Assembly: GCA_030427145.1 (NCBI GenBank)
Contig: JAUHWT010000021.1
Coordinates: 1-64,000, forward strand
DNA: 64,000 bases
Direction of reading: 5' to 3'
Source of the DNA: Alphaproteobacteria bacterium
GTDB lineage: Bacteria > Pseudomonadota > Alphaproteobacteria > Rhodobacterales > Rhodobacteraceae
The notes beneath the pieces are model-generated. The model searched no databases, had not been told where the DNA came from, and worked only from the letters and a program-made list of their open reading frames with translations. Each line of letters starts with the position of its first letter. Position 1 is the stretch's first letter. A program made the position numbers and the translations under genes. This document shows, piece after piece, positions 18,077 through 26,887 of the stretch.

Positions 18077-19066
18077 TCAGCTCTTGTTCAGCCGGTATTC
18101 CGCGAGAAATACCGCGAGGATCAGAAGTGTCCCCTTGGCAAGCATCTGGTAAAACGTAGGGACTGCCGTCAGGATCATGCCGTTGTTCAACACCCCGATG
18201 ATCGCCACGCCCAGCAGTGCGCCGACCACCGTGCCACGGCCACCCTGCATCGCGCAACCGCCGAGGAAAGCGGCAGTGATCGCCTCGAGTTCCAGTCCGT
18301 CCGAGCCCGAGATAGGCTGCCCCGAACCGGTCCGTGCCGCCAGCATGATGCCGCCCACGCCAGCCATGATGCCCGACACGACGTAGATCGCCACCCGGTA
18401 ACTGGGGATGTTCAACCCCGATAGCCGCGCCACGATGGCGTTTCCGCCAATGGCATAGTAGTTCCGGCCGACGATGCTCTTGTGCATGAAGACGTAGAAG
18501 CCGATTGCCACGGCGACGAGGATCCAGAGCGGCGCGGGCAGGCCCAGTATGCGGCCAGTGCCGATCCAGCGGAAGGCGTCGTTGAAGATCGAGATCGACT
18601 GCCCGTTCGACAGGATAAAAGCGATACCGCGGAAGATCGCCATGGTCCCCAATGTCACGATCACCGCGTTGATCCGCCCGTAGGTGATGAGCAGCCCGTT
18701 CACCAGCCCGGCGAGTCCGCCGACAACGATGCCCGCCAGCAGGCCCACGCCCGCCATGTCGGTGGCCTGGATCGCCATGGCCGTGGCCACGGTCGTCAGC
18801 CCCACGATGGAGCCGACTGAGATGTCGAGTCCGCCCGAGACGATCACCCCGGTCTGCGAGATCGCCAGTACACCCAAGATCGCCACGCCCATGCCGATGT
18901 TCAGCAGGTTGCGCGTCGAGAAAAAGACGTCGCCGCGCAGCACGCCGAAAATTACGAGCAACCCCACCAGCGCCACCAGCAGGCTGATGTTGTGAATTCC
19001 GATACGTTCTGTGACACGGTGCATGCTGAACCCTCCGTGCCCAGAATCTGCGGTCTGCTCGGTCAT
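18077..19066 (-). CDS. Sugar ABC transporter permease (RbsC/AraH-like)
   Basis: 329 residues with many hydrophobic helices. GVIVSGGLDISVGSIVGLTT and the late segment ITAAFLGGCAMQGGRGTVVG are the conserved marks of ribose-type permeases. The gene overlaps the upstream ATPase gene by ATGA, so they are translationally coupled. It forms the membrane channel of the importer encoded here. Confidence 0.9.
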   Translation of the reverse strand: MTEQTADSGHGGFSMHRVTERIGIHNISLLVALVGLLVIFGVLRGDVFFSTRNLLNIGMGVAILGVLAISQTGVIVSGGLDISVGSIVGLTTVATAMAIQATDMAGVGLLAGIVVGGLAGLVNGLLITYGRINAVIVTLGTMAIFRGIAFILSNGQSISIFNDAFRWIGTGRILGLPAPLWILVAVAIGFYVFMHKSIVGRNYYAIGGNAIVARLSGLNIPSYRVAIYVVSGIMAGVGGIMLAARTGSGQPISGSDGLELEAITAAFLGGCAMQGGRGTVVGALLGVAIIGVLNNGMILTAVPTFYQMLAKGTLLILAVFLAEYRLNKS

Positions 19067-20598
19067 TGACCTACTCCTTCAAGTTGTGCCGAGGCCTCGG
19101 CCGACCCGTGCGTTATGGCCGCGGCCATAACGGCTTCCTCACTGGCATCGTTGCGGTCGAACTCGGCGCGGATCCGGCCGTCGGCCATGACCAGCACCCG
19201 ATCGGAGAGCCCGAGCAGCTCGGGCAGCTCGGAAGATATGACGATGACGCCCAACCCTTGGGTGTCGGTGAGATTGCGGATTAGGTCGTAAATCTCAGAG
19301 CGCGCGCCCACGTCAATGCCGCGCGTGGGCTCGTCGAGTATCAGCACCTTCAGGTCCGAAGCCAGCCACCGGGTCAGCACCACCTTCTGCTGGTTGCCGC
19401 CCGAGAGCGACGTTATCGGCGCGTCCAGCGACGAGGCTTTGAGCCGCATCTGCTTCGAGATGCCCGAGATCAATTCCAGCGCCTTGGAACGGCTGAAGAA
19501 ACCGCCGCTCGACACCTTCTGCGGCACGCAGAGCACCGCGTTCTCGAGGATTGTCTGCATCAGCAGCAGCGCCTCCTCCTTGCGATCCTCTGGGGCGAAC
19601 CCGATACCCGCCGCGATGGCCGCGGCGGTGTCGCCCGAGGGCAGCTCAACTCCGTGGATCAGCACCCGTCCGGCGCGGCGGCGATGGAAGCCAAAGATGC
19701 CCTTGGCCAACTCGGACCGCCCCGCGCCGATCAGCCCGCCGATACCCAGCACCTCACCCGCCCGCAGGTTTAGCGAAACGTCCGTGACATGCTCCGTCGT
19801 AATATTCTCGACCTCGAGCACCACATCGCCTGTGGCGGCCGCGCGGTCCGGAAACATGTCAGACAGTGGCCTGCCCACCATCAGGCGGGTAATCTTTTGC
19901 TCGGTGATCCCGTCGGCGGGCAGGTCGTCCACCAGTTCACCGTCGCGCAGCACCGCCACCCGGTCGGCCAGTTCGGTGATCTCGGCCAGCCGGTGCGAGA
20001 TGTAGATGATCGCCACGCCCTCCGCCCGCAACTTGCGGATGATGTCGAACAGCCGCCCCGTCTCCTCGTCGGTCAGCGACGAGGTCGGCTCGTCGAAGGC
20101 GATCATCCGCCCGCCCGCCTGAACCGCGCGCATGATCTCGATCATCTGCCGCTGCGCTGGCCCCAGCCCCGCGCACAGCTGGCGCGGCCGCAGTTCGCCC
20201 GCCATGCCGAAGGTCTCGAGAAGCGCGGCGGTGTCGGCGTAGAGCTTCGACCAGTCGAGGAAGACCCGCCCCCTGCGCGGCAGGTCGCCAGTAAAGATGT
20301 TCTCGGCCACTGTGAGGTCGGGTACGATCTCGGGCTCCTGGTGGATCACCCGGATGCCCGCCGCATGCGCCTCCCGCGGCTGAGCGAAGCGCACCTCGCG
20401 GCCCTCGATCTCGATACTGCCCCGAGACGGCGGAAAGACCCCCTCAAGCAGCCGCATCATCGTGGACTTGCCCGCGCCGTTCTCGCCCACGAGCGCAAGA
20501 ACCTCGCCGCTACGCACGTCCAGCGTGATGTCGGTGAGCGCGCGCACCGGGCCGAAATGCCGTGTCAGCCCCCTGGTGCGCAGGAATAGTGTCCTCAT
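19063..20598 (-). CDS. Sugar ABC transporter ATPase with two nucleotide-binding domains
   Basis: About 511 residues from the ATG at 20596-20598 after AGGGAG. Duplicated ABC domains as in RbsA, MglA and AraG. First: GENGAGKSTMMRLL, Walker B RMIAFDEPTSSL. Second: degenerate Walker A IGGLIGAGRSELAKGIFG, signature LSGGNQQKVVLTRWL, Walker B LILDEPTRGIDVG. This matches the family pattern in which the second Walker A is altered. It powers import with the adjacent permease. Confidence 0.9.
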   Translation of the reverse strand: MRTLFLRTRGLTRHFGPVRALTDITLDVRSGEVLALVGENGAGKSTMMRLLEGVFPPSRGSIEIEGREVRFAQPREAHAAGIRVIHQEPEIVPDLTVAENIFTGDLPRRGRVFLDWSKLYADTAALLETFGMAGELRPRQLCAGLGPAQRQMIEIMRAVQAGGRMIAFDEPTSSLTDEETGRLFDIIRKLRAEGVAIIYISHRLAEITELADRVAVLRDGELVDDLPADGITEQKITRLMVGRPLSDMFPDRAAATGDVVLEVENITTEHVTDVSLNLRAGEVLGIGGLIGAGRSELAKGIFGFHRRRAGRVLIHGVELPSGDTAAAIAAGIGFAPEDRKEEALLLMQTILENAVLCVPQKVSSGGFFSRSKALELISGISKQMRLKASSLDAPITSLSGGNQQKVVLTRWLASDLKVLILDEPTRGIDVGARSEIYDLIRNLTDTQGLGVIVISSELPELLGLSDRVLVMADGRIRAEFDRNDASEEAVMAAAITHGSAEASAQLEGVGQ

Positions 20599-20670
20599 GA
20601 CGGGCTCTTCTCCCTTGTGCGTCAGGTTCACGTGAGACGGGCGGCGCAGACCGCCGCCCGCCGTCCCGGC

Positions 20671-21636
20671 TTAGCTGCAGAGCCGGTCCGAGTAGTCGCC
20701 GAAGTTGTCCAGCGTGATGAACTCGGGGTCGGAATAGGTCGCCTGCGGCAGCTCCTCACCATCCTGGATCGCGGCGAGCAGCAGCTTGACCGCGTCGCGG
20801 CCATGGTTGGCCGAGTTGAGCCACATCGTGCCCTTGAAGGCAGACTCGCGCCCGTTGCCGAAGGCATCGCAGGAGCGGCTGCCGTCGATCCCGATGCCGA
20901 TGCCCGCGTCCGCCGGATAGCCCGAGTTCTCCATCGCCCGCGCCGCGCCCAACACCCCGTCATCGTTGCAGGCGTAGAAAATCCAGTGATCGTACTGCGG
21001 GTTCGCGGTCAGCGTCGTGGTCATGACGTCGATGGAGTTAACCATCGTGTTGTCATAGGCGGCACGCACGATCTGGTCTTCGGTCAGATCCGAGTTCTCG
21101 AGCAGAGCTTTTTCCGCGCCGCCATTGCGTTGCATGCAGGTGTCGGCCTTTCGGTCCTCGATCGACACAATGCCGACGGATGACTTGTCCCAGCCCGCGG
21201 CCTTGTAAAAGTCGGCCAGTTCCTTGCCGACATTCTCACCAATAGCAAAGGCATTTAGGCCGACATAGGGCACGGGATCGCCGTTTTCGGTCTGGATGTC
21301 GTCATCGACCGCGATCAGCGGCACACCGGCCTCGGCGGCGCGAGCGGCGACCACCGGGCCAAGCGCCCGGTCGGGCACCACAATGGCGATGCCGTCCACA
21401 CCGTCGCCGATCATAGTGTCGAGCGTTGTGATCGTGAGGTCGGCGTTGAACTGAACGTCCTGGCTGACGAACTCGGCGCCGCCCTCGCGCGCCGCTTCGG
21501 CTGCGCCCGCGACTTCGGCCACGAACCATGGGTGATCGCCCATTTTGTTAATGTAGCCGATCTTGAGGTCCTCAGCCTGGACCGAGAGCGGTAGCAGCAG
21601 GGCCGCACCGATTGCAGTCAGTGTCAAGGTTTTCAT
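20671..21636 (-). CDS. Periplasmic sugar-binding protein (AraF-like)
   Basis: About 321 residues from the ATG at 21634-21636, preceded by GGAGGAG. Signal peptide LTLTAIGAALLLPLSVQAED. The mature fold is periplasmic-binding-protein type 1: LKIGYINKMGDHPWFVAEVA, DGIAIVVPDRALGPVVAARA, VPLIAVDDDIQTENGD, VGIVSIEDRKADTC, FYACNDDGVLGAARAMENSG, GIGIDGSR. The VDD motif and spacing resemble L-arabinose or galactose binding proteins. The exact sugar cannot be decided. Confidence 0.88.
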   Translation of the reverse strand: MKTLTLTAIGAALLLPLSVQAEDLKIGYINKMGDHPWFVAEVAGAAEAAREGGAEFVSQDVQFNADLTITTLDTMIGDGVDGIAIVVPDRALGPVVAARAAEAGVPLIAVDDDIQTENGDPVPYVGLNAFAIGENVGKELADFYKAAGWDKSSVGIVSIEDRKADTCMQRNGGAEKALLENSDLTEDQIVRAAYDNTMVNSIDVMTTTLTANPQYDHWIFYACNDDGVLGAARAMENSGYPADAGIGIGIDGSRSCDAFGNGRESAFKGTMWLNSANHGRDAVKLLLAAIQDGEELPQATYSDPEFITLDNFGDYSDRLCS

Positions 21637-21664
21637 GGTTTCTCCTCCCATTGAATTGACAAGG

Positions 21665-22429
21665 TCAGTCGTGAAAAAGTGCCGATCGCCCCCCGTCGAT
21701 CGTGATCGTCTCTGCATTAATAAATGTGGCCTCGTCCGAGGCCAGGAAGACTGCCGTCATGGCCACCTCCTCGGGTCGCCCGATCCGTCCGGGCGGGTGC
21801 AGCTGTTCGGCCTTGCGGCGTTCGGCGGCAGGGTCTTCGAACGTGTCCCAGTAGGCTTGGGCGATAACCGTATCCACGTAGCCAGGCGCGATGGCGTTCA
21901 CCCGGATACCTTCGGCGGCGTATTCGATGCCGAGCGATCGCGTCAGACCAATCAGACCATGCTTGGCGACGGGATAGGGGAAGGTGTGCGGTATGATTTT
22001 GAAGCCATGCGTACTGGCGATGTTGACGATGGCACCCGCGCCCCGGGCACGCATGTCGGGCAGCACAGCTTCGGACATGGCCCAGCCGGCTTCGAGGTCG
22101 AGCGCCATGCAGCGGGCCCACTCGGACCGTGGCATCTCGTGCGGGCGGTGAAACACGTTGGCACCCGCGTTGTTGACGAGGATATCGATCCGGCCAAAAC
22201 GGTCGAGGGTCTGGCGGATCGTCGCGTCGATATCCGCCTGATCCGTTACATCGCACCGGCAAAACAACCCCTCGGTCTCGGTTGCCACTGCGGTTCCGGC
22301 GATTTTGTCGATCTCCGCGATCACCACCTGCGCGCCCTGGGCGGCAAAGGCGCGAGCGATAGCCGCGCCGATGCCCCGACCGGTACCGGTGACGATCGCC
22401 ACCTTGTCCTGAAGCCGCCCCGCCATCAC
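21665..22429 (-). CDS. SDR-family sugar dehydrogenase
   Basis: 254 residues. NAD-binding TGTGRGIG, NNAGA structural motif, catalytic serine in IVNIASTHG and the YPVAK catalytic pair in FPYPVAKHG. The closing TITIDGG is typical of classical SDRs. In this operon it probably oxidises the imported aldose at C1 to the lactone, the step before the sugar-acid dehydratase. It overlaps the dehydratase gene by ATGA. Confidence 0.85.
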   Translation of the reverse strand: MMAGRLQDKVAIVTGTGRGIGAAIARAFAAQGAQVVIAEIDKIAGTAVATETEGLFCRCDVTDQADIDATIRQTLDRFGRIDILVNNAGANVFHRPHEMPRSEWARCMALDLEAGWAMSEAVLPDMRARGAGAIVNIASTHGFKIIPHTFPYPVAKHGLIGLTRSLGIEYAAEGIRVNAIAPGYVDTVIAQAYWDTFEDPAAERRKAEQLHPPGRIGRPEEVAMTAVFLASDEATFINAETITIDGGRSALFHD

Positions 22430-23598
22430 CAGTCCACCACCGTGCCGTCGGGCATCACGGCGTTGCGGGTGTGCAGCACCTCCTGCTCGAAGGGATGACG
22501 GGCAATCTCGGCCTCGTCGACCTCGAGCCCGAGGCCCGGCCTATCGGGAAGATCCCAGCGACCGGGTTTGCGGTCGATGGGCCATTGCACGACGTCGTCG
22601 TACCAGGGCACCGCGCCGACCATCTCTTCCTGGATGATGTGGTTGGGCGTCGACACGCCGAAGTGCAGCGCCGCGATCCCAGCGATGGGCCCCAGCGGGT
22701 TGTGCGGTGCAACGCCAACTCCCGCAATTTCGCAGACCGCCGCGATCTTCTTCGCCTCGCCCAGACCGCCCACGTGCACGATATCCGGCTGCGCAATGTG
22801 AAAGGCCCGCCGGCGGATCGCATCCTCGAAGGCGGCCCGGCCGATCAGCCGCTCGCCCGCCGCGATGCTGATCCGCGAGGTGCGGGTCAACTCGGCGCAG
22901 CTCTCGATCTGCTCCGGCGGCACCGGCTCCTCAGCAAAGAGCGGCCGGGCCGGCTCCAGCGCGCGCAGGAAGTCTCGAGCCAGCGCCGCCGAGGCCGGGC
23001 GGCCGTGGAAATCGACCATGATATCGACATCGGGGCCTACCGCCTGCCGCAGCGAATCCATCGCCATGCCGACGCCGTCGATTGCACGGTTGGGCGCGAT
23101 GTAATGGACATAGGGGATCGAGACGACCTTGACCGCGTCATAGCCCGCGTCGACCACCTGCCGGCCGCGCTCGGCCAGTTCGTCGGCGCTGTTGGTCTCG
23201 TAGACCGAGCTCATATTGCCCATGCCGAGGTGCGTGTAAGTGCGCAGGTGCTCGCGGCACTTGCCGCCCAGCAGGCGCCAGACGGGTGTGTCGAGTGACT
23301 TACCGAGGATGTCCCACAGCGCGATCTCGATGCCGCTGATCGCTGACATGCCGATCACGCCCATCCGCCAGAAGCCGTGTCGGGTCATCACCTGGAAGCA
23401 CTGTTCGATATCGCGCGGGTCCATCCCGAGGAGCAGCGGCTCGAAGTCCGCGATCGCCCCGATGACCGAGCGCGTCTTCCATTCGAGCGTCGCCTCGCCC
23501 CAGCCGATTAGGCCAGGGACGTCGGTCTCGACCCGGACAAAGACCCAGTTTCGCATCTGCGCATTGCAGGCGACAGCGCTGATCCCGGTGATCTGCAC
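22426..23598 (-). CDS. Galactonate dehydratase-like enzyme (enolase superfamily)
   Basis: About 390 residues with a GTG start after GGGGAGGAA. Mandelate-racemase/muconate-lactonizing fold. Metal ligands are visible in IMVDFHGR (Asp), LFAEEPV (Glu) and IAAGERL (Glu). The histidine in DFHGR and the one in APHNPLGPIAG are the bases used by D-galactonate dehydratase. It should convert a sugar acid to its 2-keto-3-deoxy form. First gene of the operon; the following SDR and importer fit an oxidative galactose-type pathway. No kinase or aldolase for the product is in the window. Confidence 0.85.
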   Translation of the reverse strand: MQITGISAVACNAQMRNWVFVRVETDVPGLIGWGEATLEWKTRSVIGAIADFEPLLLGMDPRDIEQCFQVMTRHGFWRMGVIGMSAISGIEIALWDILGKSLDTPVWRLLGGKCREHLRTYTHLGMGNMSSVYETNSADELAERGRQVVDAGYDAVKVVSIPYVHYIAPNRAIDGVGMAMDSLRQAVGPDVDIMVDFHGRPASAALARDFLRALEPARPLFAEEPVPPEQIESCAELTRTSRISIAAGERLIGRAAFEDAIRRRAFHIAQPDIVHVGGLGEAKKIAAVCEIAGVGVAPHNPLGPIAGIAALHFGVSTPNHIIQEEMVGAVPWYDDVVQWPIDRKPGRWDLPDRPGLGLEVDEAEIARHPFEQEVLHTRNAVMPDGTVVDW

Positions 23599-23608
23599 GA
23601 CAATTCCT

Positions 23609-23652
23609 CCCCATTTGTAGTATAATTACACGTTAAGAAAGACAGCTGTCAA
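23609..23652 (-). promoter_or_regulatory. Promoter and probable operator of the sugar operon
   Basis: On the minus strand a TTGACA (23647-23652) is followed about 18 bases later by a TAATTA/TATACT region. This region overlaps an imperfect palindrome at 23615-23631 (TTGTAGTATAATTACAC). A dyad over the -10 box is where a FadR-family repressor would act; the operon encodes one. Confidence 0.5.
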
Positions 23653-23846
23653 TAACGATGTCTGTCTGCCATGCCCTCGTAGATTGCCGAGCGCCAGACG
23701 GCCGACCCCTTGCAACGGGAACATATCCGTTCGCCGAACCCCTCGCTCCAGAAGGTCGACCTGCATCTCAGGCAGGCCCGCGCGGTAGCAACGTCGGCCG
23801 TCGCCTTAATTGTCCCGAAATCGGACTCCGCTGATTTGATCGTCAT
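23649..23846 (-). CDS. Small zinc-ribbon protein
   Basis: 65 residues. Two CxxC knuckles, CLRC and CSRC, are separated by 14 residues (RSTFWSEGFGERIC lies between), a typical zinc ribbon. It overlaps the upstream 102-residue gene by ATGA. Such small ribbons are often nucleic-acid- or protein-binding; the role here is unknown. It is the last gene of the cluster that starts with the 128-residue membrane protein. Confidence 0.65.
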   Translation of the reverse strand: MTIKSAESDFGTIKATADVATARACLRCRSTFWSEGFGERICSRCKGSAVWRSAIYEGMADRHRY

Positions 23847-24151
23847 TTTCGCTCCTCGCGCTTTTTCAATCGTTCCATGTCGCCAAGCGCACGCTTGATG
23901 AGTTTCTGAATGCGCTCATCGCCAGCCTCGGGCGTTGTCGCGTAACGGTTGAGAAGGAACCGCCACTTTTTCAGGACTTCGGCCCACGTCCGTGCCGGCT
24001 CCGCCAGCATCTGATCTTCGAGGCTTTCAATGTGCGGTTGCTGCGGGAGTGTAAGTGGTGGCTGGCTGTTCGCAGGGCGCCGTCGCATTTCCGACGCACG
24101 CTGTCCCGCAACGGACCTGCGGCCGTCGAGGTCGATCGGGTCATTGGTCAT
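23843..24151 (-). CDS. Hypothetical protein, 102 aa
   Basis: Basic, proline-rich N-terminus followed by a helical C-terminus (TWAEVLKKWRFLLNRYATTP, LGDMERLKKREERK). No known domain. It is coupled by ATGA overlap to the zinc-ribbon gene and follows the 163-residue gene by about 55 bases. Confidence 0.55.
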   Translation of the reverse strand: MTNDPIDLDGRRSVAGQRASEMRRRPANSQPPLTLPQQPHIESLEDQMLAEPARTWAEVLKKWRFLLNRYATTPEAGDERIQKLIKRALGDMERLKKREERK

Positions 24152-24206
24152 TGCGGAACCCCATCGTTCCTAAAATGGACGGCGACCGGTCTGCCCGACA
24201 CGGCTG

Positions 24207-24698
24207 TCATTCTCCGATGCCCGGGCGCGCGCTTCCGGAGCGTGGGCCGGCATCGCTGTCATGCGTCCCGCGACTGGGCTCTCCCGTATTGTAGGGCTTG
24301 TCTTGCGCTGCCTGCCGTCTTTCAGACCGAGGCGAATAAAGGGCGCGAAGGTCCTGCTCGGCCACGCCGTCGGCCTGCATGACGAGGCGGGTCATCGGAT
24401 CGGCCAGCATCTCCTCGAGAAAGAAATCCGTGAGAGCTTTTCCGGTCAGCTTGTCCTTGGCAACCGCGTGCTCCAGTTCGGCGAGCGGCACGGTGAGCGT
24501 TCGGCTGAGCCCTGGATGCGAGGTGCGCGGATGGAGCCGGACAAGCACCGACGAGGTCCAGGTGCCCGGTTCGATCCAGTCCACAGGTTCCAGCAGCCGG
24601 GTCTCGATCTCGTATTCGCCCGGCGGAAGGGTCTCGTTGAAGCTCGGAAGCTGGAACGGTCGCAGGAATACGGCAGTCGTCTTGATCGAAGTGGTCAT
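24207..24698 (-). CDS. Hypothetical protein, 163 aa
   Basis: Start ATG at 24696-24698 after GGAGA. The N-terminal half reads as a beta-rich domain (AVFLRPFQLPSFNETLPPGE, YEIETRLLEPVDWIEPGTW), the middle is helical (LTDFFLEEMLADPMTRLVMQ) and the tail is polar and disordered-looking. No signal peptide. The family is not recognised. It lies downstream of the transglutaminase gene with a gap of about 120 bases. Confidence 0.6.
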   Translation of the reverse strand: MTTSIKTTAVFLRPFQLPSFNETLPPGEYEIETRLLEPVDWIEPGTWTSSVLVRLHPRTSHPGLSRTLTVPLAELEHAVAKDKLTGKALTDFFLEEMLADPMTRLVMQADGVAEQDLRALYSPRSERRQAAQDKPYNTGEPSRGTHDSDAGPRSGSARPGIGE

Positions 24699-24817
24699 TG
24701 AGGGTCTCCAGAACGGCTCGTGACTTGGGATGACATGACGGGGAAACCGGCAAAGCGGCCGGCCTCGGGAGCCGGCGACAAACGAACACACCCGTCCTTT
24801 GCTGGGACGCTACCGGT

Positions 24818-25720
24818 TCAATTCCGAGACACAGGTGCCGTACCGGCTGGGTCATCTCTTGCGTCCCACGTCCAGACGTCGAACTGCGTCAGGGTACTCG
24901 GCCCGAAAGTCTGGGTCAGCGGCACATCGGAGGCGTCCCGGCCACGGCCAATCAGGATGCGCCCCTTGCGCCGCGTGTTGTTGCGCGGATCGAAAACCCA
25001 CCAGTGTCCGTCGAGAAAGACCTCCATCCAGGCCGCGAAGTCGTCCGGGGCATGGGGCTCGGGTTCGCCGAACTCGCTCAGATACCCGGTGCAATAGCGG
25101 GCCGGAATGTTCATGCAACGGCAGAGGGCGATCGCGAGGTGGGCGAAATCCCGGCATACACCCTGCCGTCCGGCCAGCGTTTGCGACGCCGTGCGCGTCG
25201 CGCTGGCCTGCATGTAATCGAACGAGACGGTTGTGTGCACGAAGTCGCAGATCGCCTGCACCCGCGACCAGCCGGGCGGAGTGCTCTCGAACAGGCGCCA
25301 CGCCTCTTCCGACAGAAGATCCGTGTCGCAGTAGCGACTGCCAAGAAGATAGACCAGCGTCGCGAAGGGCAGATCCTGGACAGCCGCTTGTGTGGCGTCA
25401 GGCGCGACCGGATCGGGCAGTCCGCAATCGCGGAAGATCCCGTCGGTGGACAACGTGAAGTCGCCGGCCGGCGCTACCATTCGCGTGCACCAGTTTCCGA
25501 ACCCGTCGCGATAGCTTTCGAGCGGCACACTGGGCGAGGTCACCAGATAATCGGCGCGCTCCAGGTCGCCGAAGCGCGAATAGTGCACGTTCAACATGGC
25601 GATGAGTGGTGTCGGTTGGGTCAGCCGGTATTCCAGGCGGCATCCGATCCGCATCCGGATGCCGGGGACGTCGCCGTGGTCTGATCGGAGCGTTTTATCG
25701 TCCAAGAACGCACTCCCCAT
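24818..25720 (-). CDS. Transglutaminase-like cysteine protein
   Basis: About 300 residues. N-terminal beta domain (RIGCRLEYRLTQPTPLIAML), then the transglutaminase core with the nucleophilic cysteine near residue 189 in GRQGVCRDFAHLAIALCR and the later DGHWWVFDPRNNTRRKGRI. Where many members have a catalytic HAW, this protein reads DDFAAWMEVF, so the usual histidine is replaced. The following FDPRNN and IGRGRDASDVPL match one bacterial subfamily. No signal peptide. The start overlaps the end of the Cys-repeat gene by 26 bases, implying coupling. Confidence 0.75.
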   Translation of the reverse strand: MGSAFLDDKTLRSDHGDVPGIRMRIGCRLEYRLTQPTPLIAMLNVHYSRFGDLERADYLVTSPSVPLESYRDGFGNWCTRMVAPAGDFTLSTDGIFRDCGLPDPVAPDATQAAVQDLPFATLVYLLGSRYCDTDLLSEEAWRLFESTPPGWSRVQAICDFVHTTVSFDYMQASATRTASQTLAGRQGVCRDFAHLAIALCRCMNIPARYCTGYLSEFGEPEPHAPDDFAAWMEVFLDGHWWVFDPRNNTRRKGRILIGRGRDASDVPLTQTFGPSTLTQFDVWTWDARDDPAGTAPVSRN

Positions 25721-26504
25721 TCGCAAGTTGAAAGTCGCGATCGCAGCGCCATGTGTTCCCGGATCGATCGAGATGCGCGTTTGCCGGAAGGTCGATCGCG
25801 ACACAGGCGGTGTCGACGGTCTCAAATCCCCGCTCACAGCGCCATCCTGACCCGTAGGACGCCGGGTCCAGAAAGGCGTTCGCCGGAAGCGCAACGGGAT
25901 CGCAGCGGCCATCGACTTCGAAGAAGCCCCTTTCGCAGGCCCAATCGTCGCCGTAGTCCGCATTGGTGAGATAGCCGTTCTCGGGCACCGCAATCGGAAC
26001 GCAGTCGCTGGAACTTGCCGTGAAACCGCGTTCGCAGGTCCATCCGGAGCCTGAGGTATCGTCGGAGAGATAGGCGTTGTTTGGCAGCACGATGGGAACG
26101 CAGGCCTCGCGATCCTGCCGGTACCCGCGACCGCACTGCCAGTCATAGCCGGAGGATCGCAGGAACGCATTGTCCGGCACCGGGATCACTGCGCAGGAGG
26201 TCCCTCCCGCTTCCTCGTAACCGCGCCGACACCCCCAGCCCTTACCGTAGGACCGGCCGGTTGCATAGGCATTGTCCGGTATGTCGATGGCGACACACTC
26301 CTCGCCGGCCACCCGGTATCCGAGGGCGCAGTTCCAACCGCCGCCATAACTTCGCGCCTCCGCATTCGCGGGCATTGGTCCGGTGCCGTTTTGTGCAAGG
26401 ACCGGAAACGCCAGGAAGGCGATCAAACTCACCATGCCGAAAACGGCAAGCCGCTGCTCACGGCTGAGGAATTCCTGGCGTGTCAAAGCGATGAAACCGT
26501 TCAT
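25695..26504 (-). CDS. Secreted protein of seven Cys-containing tandem repeats
   Basis: 269 residues. After an N-terminal hydrophobic segment (FGMVSLIAFLAFPVLAQ, probable signal peptide) the whole mature protein is about seven copies of a unit of roughly 33 residues, consensus YGxGWxCeRGYxxxxxxC then vPIxlPxNAyL. Each unit holds two cysteines about 12 apart, suggesting one disulfide per unit. Periplasmic or surface location is likely. No named family is assigned. The gene overlaps both neighbours (26 bases with the transglutaminase gene, ATGA with the upstream gene). Confidence 0.75.
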   Translation of the reverse strand: MNGFIALTRQEFLSREQRLAVFGMVSLIAFLAFPVLAQNGTGPMPANAEARSYGGGWNCALGYRVAGEECVAIDIPDNAYATGRSYGKGWGCRRGYEEAGGTSCAVIPVPDNAFLRSSGYDWQCGRGYRQDREACVPIVLPNNAYLSDDTSGSGWTCERGFTASSSDCVPIAVPENGYLTNADYGDDWACERGFFEVDGRCDPVALPANAFLDPASYGSGWRCERGFETVDTACVAIDLPANAHLDRSGNTWRCDRDFQLANGECVLGR

Positions 26505-26887
26505 CCCTCATCCGCCGCAGCTTCTGGGCGCTCCAGCGACGCATCGAAGTCAAGTGAGGCCAGGCAGGCCTGCGCGATGTCGCGGTTCGGCGCCTCGGCG
26601 CCGGGAACAGTCGCCCAGCCGGCCGCCATGAGCGCATTTCGGCGCTGATAGGTCTGGGTGTCGCGAATAACCGCAAGCTTGGCCGAGCGATCCGGATCGG
26701 TCTGCGCCATGTCGAGGCAGACCGGCACCATGGCTGCGACGACGTCGTCATGTGACATCGCCATCGCCCTGTCATGCGCGGTTCCGCCCGTCACCCAGCC
26801 GCCCCACGTAAAGCCGCCGATACCGACGACCGCGGCACCGATCACGGCCCCATAGATGCCGGGTTTGAGCCATTCGGGAGTGTTCAT
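26501..26887 (-). CDS. Hypothetical single-pass membrane protein, 128 aa
   Basis: A hydrophobic stretch near the N-terminus (PGIYGAVIGAAVVGIGGFTW) is followed by a soluble helical domain with two cysteines (MVPVCLDMAQTDPDR and AQACLASLDFD). No family name is assigned. First gene of the cluster, overlapping the Cys-repeat gene by ATGA. Confidence 0.65.
   Translation of the reverse strand: MNTPEWLKPGIYGAVIGAAVVGIGGFTWGGWVTGGTAHDRAMAMSHDDVVAAMVPVCLDMAQTDPDRSAKLAVIRDTQTYQRRNALMAAGWATVPGAEAPNRDIAQACLASLDFDASLERPEAAADEG

Noticed and set aside
22471..23298. 275-residue plus frame
   Set aside because: Shadow of the galactonate dehydratase-like gene.
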